From assembly GCF_014284175.1 (NCBI RefSeq), contig NZ_JACOGA010000021.1, positions 1 through 64,000 of the forward strand: a stretch of 64,000 bases of DNA, in the 5' to 3' direction. Under the pieces are notes generated by a model that was not told the DNA's origin, made no database searches, and worked only from the letters and a program-made list of their open reading frames with translations. The number at the start of each line of letters is the position of its first letter. The first letter of the stretch is position 1. Of the stretch, positions 59,020 to 64,000 are shown in pieces. Source of the DNA: Affinundibacterium flavidum. GTDB taxonomy: Bacteria; Pseudomonadota; Gammaproteobacteria; Burkholderiales; Burkholderiaceae_D. Both the position numbers and the translations under genes were made by a program.

Positions 59020-59988
59020 TCAGGCATTGCTGCCAGAAACAATACTCATCACCGCCATCCGCACTGCAATCCCAAACGTCACTTGTGACAGGATCACCGC
59101 TTGTGGCCCATCGGCGACAGCGGAATCAATTTCTACACCACGGTTCATCGGTCCCGGATGCATGACGATCGCATCTGGCTTGGCTAAAGCTAAGCGCTCT
59201 GGCGTCAAGCCATATTGTTTGAAATATTCCTGTGTGGAAGGCAATAAGGCACCGTTCATACGTTCATTTTGCAAACGCAACATGATGACTACATCGACGC
59301 CCTTTAAGCCTTCGTTCATGTTCGTGAAAACACGCACACCCATTTGCTCCAAACCACCCGGCAATAATGTACGTGGACCGATCACGCGCACTTCAGCCGC
59401 ACCTAAAGTCGTCAATGCGTGGATATCAGAACGGGCAACACGGCTATGTAAAACGTCACCCACAATTGCCACGGTCAGATTACTGAAGTCCTTTTTATAG
59501 TGACGTATCGTGTACATATCCAACAAACCTTGCGTTGGATGTTCGTGGCGTCCGTCACCGGCATTTACCACGTGGACGTGATGTTGCTTGGTATCGTTTA
59601 AATGTTGTGCAAGCAGGAATGGTGCACCAGAAGTCGCATGACGAACGACAAACATGTCGGCATGCATCGCCGCCAAATTGTCTATCGTATCGAGTAAAGA
59701 TTCACCTTTGCTGGCGCTCGATGCTGCGATGTTCAAATTGATGACATCGGCAGACAAGCGCTTGGCTGCAATTTCGAAGGTAGTGCGAGTACGGGTAGAG
59801 TTTTCAAAAAACAGATTGAACACACTCTTACCATGCATCAAAGGCACTTTCTTAAGTTCGCGTTCACCTATGCTGACGAACGAAGAAGCTGTATCCAGAA
59901 TGTGGTTGATGATCGATTTTGGTAAACCATCAATACCTAATAAGTGTTGTAATTCGCCGTTCTTATTTAACTGTGGATTTTTCATCAT
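59020..59988 (-). CDS. pyrB: aspartate carbamoyltransferase catalytic subunit
   Basis: A 322-residue enzyme of pyrimidine synthesis (carbamoyl phosphate + aspartate). Carbamoyl-phosphate site FENSTRTRTTFEIAAKRL, RHATSGAPFLL, and aspartate site RLQNERM. No pyrI gene follows, consistent with the PyrB-PyrC' type of complex. Lies 86 bp downstream of ruvX. Confidence 0.98.
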   Translation of the reverse strand: MMKNPQLNKNGELQHLLGIDGLPKSIINHILDTASSFVSIGERELKKVPLMHGKSVFNLFFENSTRTRTTFEIAAKRLSADVINLNIAASSASKGESLLDTIDNLAAMHADMFVVRHATSGAPFLLAQHLNDTKQHHVHVVNAGDGRHEHPTQGLLDMYTIRHYKKDFSNLTVAIVGDVLHSRVARSDIHALTTLGAAEVRVIGPRTLLPGGLEQMGVRVFTNMNEGLKGVDVVIMLRLQNERMNGALLPSTQEYFKQYGLTPERLALAKPDAIVMHPGPMNRGVEIDSAVADGPQAVILSQVTFGIAVRMAVMSIVSGSNA

Positions 59989-60074
59989 TACTCTTCAAAT
60001 TGTTTTAGAAGTTTCACATTGAATATTGGGGTTGTATGCTCGCTGCCTGTGCACAAGCATTTCACACGACCATT

Positions 60075-60482
60075 TCATGTCTGATCAAAATACTGCTGCA
60101 AAATCACTGCTGCCGCTTGATCATCAATTCTTTCACCCTGCTTGGCATGCAATACCGCTGACGAATAACGTTCGTCCACCAGAGCAATCTTGACGCCATA
60201 ACGTCCATGTAATTGATTCGCAAATCGTTGGCAGCGCACCGTCATTTCGTGCGCTACGCCGTCCTGGTGCATAGGCAAGCCGACCACACATAATGCCGGT
60301 TGCCATTCCTGAATCAAGCGCGCAATCACTTCAAATTTGCCATCATTACTCGGTGCATTAATGATAGACAATGGCTGTGCTTGTCGAATCAAGGTATTGC
60401 CTACCGCAACACCTATGCGTTTCAAACCGAAATCAAAAGCTAATATGGTTCCGCTTATAGTGACCGTATCCACGCTCGTCAT
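60075..60482 (-). CDS. ruvX: RuvX/YqgF Holliday-junction resolvase-like protein
   Basis: A 135-residue RNase H-fold nuclease: ILAFDFGLKRIGVAVGN (first catalytic Asp), VVGLPMHQDG, and VDERYSSAVLHAKQ with later Asp in RIDDQAAAVILQQY. Implicated in pre-16S rRNA end processing. Its ATG overlaps the algH stop by one base (TAATG), so the two are translationally coupled. Confidence 0.96.
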   Translation of the reverse strand: MTSVDTVTISGTILAFDFGLKRIGVAVGNTLIRQAQPLSIINAPSNDGKFEVIARLIQEWQPALCVVGLPMHQDGVAHEMTVRCQRFANQLHGRYGVKIALVDERYSSAVLHAKQGERIDDQAAAVILQQYFDQT

Positions 60483-61216
60483 TAAGCATGCCCTGCAACT
60501 GATGCTAGCATCAAGGGATCAAATCCCAGCAATTTCATCGCTGCATCAAAACGCTCTTCTACTGGCGTATCGAACATCACGCTCAAATCCGCAGGCACGG
60601 TCAGCCAGCCATTTGCTAAAATTTCTTGTTCTAGTTGCCCGGCATCCCAACCGGCATAACCTATGCTGAGCAACAGGCGTTGCGGTGCTTCACCAGCAGC
60701 AAGAGACTCTAAGATATCGCGCGAGGTAGTAAAAGAAATGTCCTCACTAACTTTCAGCGATGATGTAAATTTCCCTGCATTCGCATGCAGGACAAAACCA
60801 CGATCACTTTGCACTGGACCACCAAACAATACCGGGCGTTGTCCTAATGGATGGGAATTAGGGATAATCTCTAGTTGTAAATCGATACGATCAAACAACT
60901 CGGCAATCGTCATATCGGTAGGACGGTTAATCACCATACCCATCGCGCCACGCGAATTATGCTCACACATATAAATCACGGTGCCGCCAAAAATAGGGTC
61001 AAGCATGCCGGGCATCGCAATGAGAAAATGATTGCTGAGATTGAGAGATTGCTCAGCAACTCCTGAACCTGAGTCTGAACCTGAATCTGAGTCTGAGGAG
61101 CTCATTTTGCGTTTAAGTGCGCGTTCTAAAGTTTCAGAAAAATCATCGCTGACGAGTTCAATTTCTTCATCATCAAAGTCGTCAACTGGGGAATGTAGGT
61201 TTTTTTGCTTCTTCAT
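60482..61216 (-). CDS. YqgE/AlgH family protein with acidic N-terminal extension
   Basis: A 244-residue protein whose last 187 residues are the YqgE/AlgH domain: LSNHFLIAMPGMLDPIFGGT, VIYMCEHNSRGAMGMVINRP, LFGGPVQSDRGFVLH and IGYAGWDAGQLEQEI. The first 57 residues are extra: an Asp/Glu-rich segment (PVDDFDDEEIELVSDDFSET), a basic helix (LERALKRK) and SSSDSDSGSDSGSG. The start at 61216 has a poor ribosome site, and an internal ATG at 61102 also lacks one, so the length of the extension is uncertain. Function of the family is not established. It heads the ruvX-pyrB-pyrC' run. Confidence 0.9.
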   Translation of the reverse strand: MKKQKNLHSPVDDFDDEEIELVSDDFSETLERALKRKMSSSDSDSGSDSGSGVAEQSLNLSNHFLIAMPGMLDPIFGGTVIYMCEHNSRGAMGMVINRPTDMTIAELFDRIDLQLEIIPNSHPLGQRPVLFGGPVQSDRGFVLHANAGKFTSSLKVSEDISFTTSRDILESLAAGEAPQRLLLSIGYAGWDAGQLEQEILANGWLTVPADLSVMFDTPVEERFDAAMKLLGFDPLMLASVAGHA

Positions 61217-61365
61217 ACCCGTATTTTATCAGTTTTAGTGTGGTTTTATGATCTGTGATATGGTCTCGGGCTACCGAAAAAACCGATGTAAGAAGCGTTA
61301 TTCCAAGTATATTGCAAAGATCTTACAAGCAAATACATCTAATTTTCACCACAAAATTTGAAAAT

Positions 61366-62835
61366 ATGACCTACACCAAAAGTTTAGTCTGGTTTCGCCG
61401 CGATTTACGCCATTTTGACAATGCCGCTTTGTATCAAGCCTTAAAACAATCAAATTCTTGCTACTGCGTATTTATTTTTGACAAAGTCATCCTGCAAGGA
61501 CTGCCGAAACGCGATCGCCGGGTGCAATTTATTCATCAAAGCATTCAGGAATTACGGGCTGAATTACAAGCATTAGGCACGCATTTGATCGTCCGCTACG
61601 GCGATCCCGTCGAAGAAATCCCTCGTTTGGCGGCCGAACTGCAAATCAATGCAGTGTTTGTCAATCGTGATTACGAACCGGCTGCGATACAGCGCGACCA
61701 CACCGTGCAACAACACTTACTGAGTTTCAATTGTGACTTCATCGACTGTAAGGATCAGGTTATTTTTGATAAAGATGAAGTCCTAAGTTTGGCTGGCAAG
61801 CCATTTTCTGTCTTCACGCCCTACAAAAATGCCTGGTTAAAAAAACTTGCCTCTGAAACCGAAGGGGAAGCAGATTTCTATTTCAAACCCTATCCTGTAA
61901 AAAAATATGCGGGTCATTTTGCACCACATACTGAAACGACGATGCCTAGCCTGGCCAGCATGGGATTCGAAGAACTCAGCGAACAAGACTTAAAACTGCA
62001 CGGTGGCATGAGTGCCGGTGCTGCGCTGTTGGAAGATTTTCTAGAGCGAATTGATCACTATGGCCATGCGCGAGACTTTCCTGCCATTAAGGGACCATCT
62101 TACCTGTCCGTTCATTTGCGTTTTGGTACCGTCTCTATTCGTTACCTAGTAAGTCAAGCGATGCGGCAAATACGCACGGCAAACGCGATGGAAGGTGCTA
62201 GTGTGTGGCTATCAGAACTGGTGTGGCGCGACTTCTACTTCATGATTTTGTACCACAATCCGCGCGTCGTTGGACATGCATACAAACCTGAGTACGACGC
62301 CATTCAATGGGAAAGCGGAAGCTCAGCACAGGAACTGTTTCAAGCTTGGTGTGATGGCAAGACAGGCTATCCTTTGGTTGACGCAGCAATGCTGCAATTA
62401 AATCAAACTGGCTATATGCATAATCGACTACGCATGGTGGTCGCCAGCTTTTTGGTCAAAGATTTGGGCATAGACTGGCGTTGGGGGGAAGCCTATTTTG
62501 CCTTACACCTGAACGATTTTGATTTATCCGCCAACAATGGCGGCTGGCAATGGGCGGCATCAACTGGTTGTGATGCGCAACCGTACTTTCGAATTTTCAA
62601 TCCGATTACACAGTCTGAAAAGTTTGATAGTGAGGGGAAATTTATACGTCGTTATTTGCCACAATTAGCCAAACTGAACGCTAAACAAATTCATGCTCCC
62701 TGGAAGCTTAGTCCAATCGAGTTAGCTGCAATGAATTTGCAATTGGGACGCGATTATCCCTATCCAATTGTGGCGCATGATGTCGCCCGTCTGCGGACTC
62801 TAGAACGATACAGTGTCGTGAAGAAAATCAGCTAA
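61366..62835 (+). CDS. phrB: deoxyribodipyrimidine photolyase (cryptochrome/photolyase family)
   Basis: About 489 residues from ATG 61366; the reading from 61255 adds 37 unlikely residues. N-terminal antenna domain SLVWFRRDLRHFDNAALYQA, and C-terminal FAD domain with GYPLVDAAMLQLNQTGYMHN, RMVVASFLVKDLGIDWRWGE and DFDLSANNGGWQWAASTGCD; these match class I CPD photolyases. It repairs UV pyrimidine dimers with blue light. Divergent from algH; ends in a strong terminator. Confidence 0.97.
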   Translation: MTYTKSLVWFRRDLRHFDNAALYQALKQSNSCYCVFIFDKVILQGLPKRDRRVQFIHQSIQELRAELQALGTHLIVRYGDPVEEIPRLAAELQINAVFVNRDYEPAAIQRDHTVQQHLLSFNCDFIDCKDQVIFDKDEVLSLAGKPFSVFTPYKNAWLKKLASETEGEADFYFKPYPVKKYAGHFAPHTETTMPSLASMGFEELSEQDLKLHGGMSAGAALLEDFLERIDHYGHARDFPAIKGPSYLSVHLRFGTVSIRYLVSQAMRQIRTANAMEGASVWLSELVWRDFYFMILYHNPRVVGHAYKPEYDAIQWESGSSAQELFQAWCDGKTGYPLVDAAMLQLNQTGYMHNRLRMVVASFLVKDLGIDWRWGEAYFALHLNDFDLSANNGGWQWAASTGCDAQPYFRIFNPITQSEKFDSEGKFIRRYLPQLAKLNAKQIHAPWKLSPIELAAMNLQLGRDYPYPIVAHDVARLRTLERYSVVKKIS

Positions 62836-62852
62836 ATCGATACTACGCAAAT

Positions 62853-62882
62853 AAAAACGCCTCGATATTTCGAGGCGTTTTT
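62853..62882. terminator. bidirectional intrinsic terminator
   Basis: Stem AAAAACGCCTCGA / TCGAGGCGTTTTT with a 4-nt loop between the convergent photolyase and CheA-hybrid genes. Confidence 0.95.
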
Positions 62883-62926
62883 ATTACTGAAGTTGACTAC
62901 GATTTTTCATGTCGAACTTAAAACGA

Positions 62927-64000
62927 TCACACAGCTTCGATTTGCTTATTCACGAAACCGCTAATTGCCGTCAACAAATCATCTTCACGATAAGGTTTAC
63001 CAAAATACTCATTCACACCGAGTTCTGCCGCATAGTTACGGTGTTTATCGGCCGTACGTGAAGTAATCATGATGATAGGAATATGATGGGTTCTAGAGTC
63101 GCTACGCACGTTACGTGTCAAATCGAAACCATCCATGCGTGGCATTTCAATATCGACCAACATCACATCTGGCGTAATCGACTGCAATTGTTCCAGCGCA
63201 TCAATACCATCTTTCGCCAACACAACCTGATAACCTTCACGCACCAGCAAACGCTGCGTCACACGACGTACAGTCAGTGAGTCATCTACGACCATCACGA
63301 TATGATGCGTGCGCAAGCCTTGAACTGGCGCGACTTGAGTTGGAGCAGCTTGTTTTTCAACCATTTCAGCCACTGCACCCAATTCTGGGGCACCACTTTC
63401 CACGTGCGACTCAGGTAATTTAGCACGTTCGTGTTCAATTTTCTGTGCCAAAGGAACAGGGTTCAAAATCAAAACAATATTGCCCGAGCCCAGTACCGTT
63501 GCACCTGCGATACCGATCATACGTGCCAATTGCGGGCCAACGTTTTTAACAACGACCTCGCGGTTACCAATAATCTGATCGACGTGAATTGCCACACGTT
63601 CGTTATCGCTCTTCATGATCAGGATAGGCGTGTATTGCTGTGTGTCTGGAGTTGCATCGCGCTCACCCAACATGCTTGGTAAGTAATGCAATGGTACTCG
63701 ATTGCCCTGCCACATAATTGCACCGTCGTTATAAGCGGTTGCCAATGCGGCGGACTTCAATTGTTGCACCTGCTCTACCAAGACTGAAGGCACGGCGAAT
63801 GTTTTGCCACCTGCATTCAAGATCACAACCTGCGTCACCGCCAACGTCAACGGCAAGTGAATCGTGAAATGCGCGCCTTTGCCTTCCACGGTGCTAACTG
63901 AAACACGTCCGCCCAATGAGGCAGCTTCGGAACGCACGACGTCCATACCAACACCACGACCAGCCAATTCTGTCACTTCACTAGCAGTCGAGAAGCCAGG
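62927..64000 (-). CDS. CheA-type hybrid histidine kinase/response regulator, C-terminal part (PilL/ChpA-like)
   Basis: The frame is open to the right edge of the window, so this is the last ~358 residues of a larger protein. It starts inside the HATPase domain (PGFSTASEVTELAGRGVGMD: the G boxes), continues with the CheW-like P5 domain (LTLAVTQVVILNAGGKTFAV, HVDQIIGNREVVVKNVGPQL) and ends in a receiver domain (VMVVDDSLTVRRVTQ, phosphoacceptor in VMLVDIEMPRMDGFDL, Lys in YFGKPYREDDLL). A receiver fused to CheA is typical of PilL/ChpA, which controls type IV pilus twitching. The N-terminal Hpt domains are outside the window. Confidence 0.94.
   Translation of the reverse strand, partial: PGFSTASEVTELAGRGVGMDVVRSEAASLGGRVSVSTVEGKGAHFTIHLPLTLAVTQVVILNAGGKTFAVPSVLVEQVQQLKSAALATAYNDGAIMWQGNRVPLHYLPSMLGERDATPDTQQYTPILIMKSDNERVAIHVDQIIGNREVVVKNVGPQLARMIGIAGATVLGSGNIVLILNPVPLAQKIEHERAKLPESHVESGAPELGAVAEMVEKQAAPTQVAPVQGLRTHHIVMVVDDSLTVRRVTQRLLVREGYQVVLAKDGIDALEQLQSITPDVMLVDIEMPRMDGFDLTRNVRSDSRTHHIPIIMITSRTADKHRNYAAELGVNEYFGKPYREDDLLTAISGFVNKQIEAV

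Overview
This window looks like the chromosome of a Gram-negative betaproteobacterium of the order Burkholderiales, most likely an Oxalobacteraceae relative with unusually low GC (I estimate high 40s percent by eye; Undibacterium or Herminiimonas would fit). The reasons are the conserved gene order proA-holA-lptE-leuS-exbD-exbB-dapB-bamE/fur, the pyrC'-pyrB-ruvX-algH block, a Burkholderiales-type trimeric porin and a PilL/ChpA-type CheA hybrid. The species call is inference. No rRNA, tRNA or CRISPR array was seen.

Layout. 0-0.1 kb: the last codons of an IS110-type transposase. 0.2-4.7 kb: hydrolase, FlgT-like envelope protein, DUF455 ferritin-like protein, gamma carbonic anhydrase and the redox chaperone Hsp33. 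4.9-9.3 kb: a four-gene exporter operon (membrane-fusion protein, ATPase, two FtsX-type permeases), followed by a large FecR/DUF6600 secreted protein. 12-13.6 kb: S10 serine carboxypeptidase. 13.7-19.2 kb is the most accessory-looking stretch: a 362-bp MITE-like element, an orphan gene, a three-gene operon of a DyP peroxidase with two mutually related unknown proteins, a tandem-repeat upstream region, and a membrane-protein/XRE-regulator pair with a candidate operator over its promoter. 19.4-31 kb: aquaporin, DUF2249, SodC, VOC protein, cyclophilin, M16 protease, a Trp-rich membrane protein, an MGDG-synthase-like glycosyltransferase, TrmB, DUF3016 and a porin.

31-41.7 kb: Bcr/CflA efflux pump, GabD, orphan small genes, a THUMP-domain rRNA methyltransferase, a DsbA-fold isomerase, HemJ, ProA, HolA and LptE, interspersed with REP-type palindromes (a GTAG-headed family present three and a half times, plus a second family before leuS) and a 176-bp quasi-palindromic element. 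41.7-50 kb: leuS, exbD, exbB, dapB, bamE, divergent fur, a CheY-like receiver, hrcA and a HAD hydrolase. 50-57.6 kb: FAD monooxygenase, GNAT acetyltransferase, nadK, recN, hemH, apaH and plsC. 57.7-64 kb: pyrC' (metal-site His residues missing), pyrB, ruvX, algH, photolyase, and the 3' part of a CheA hybrid kinase that leaves the window.

Most of the window is housekeeping. The parts worth a second look are the DyP peroxidase operon with its two paralogous partner proteins, the XRE/membrane pair with its operator, the non-coding inverted-repeat elements, and a recurring habit of short (8-16 bp) tandem duplications exactly at gene boundaries.
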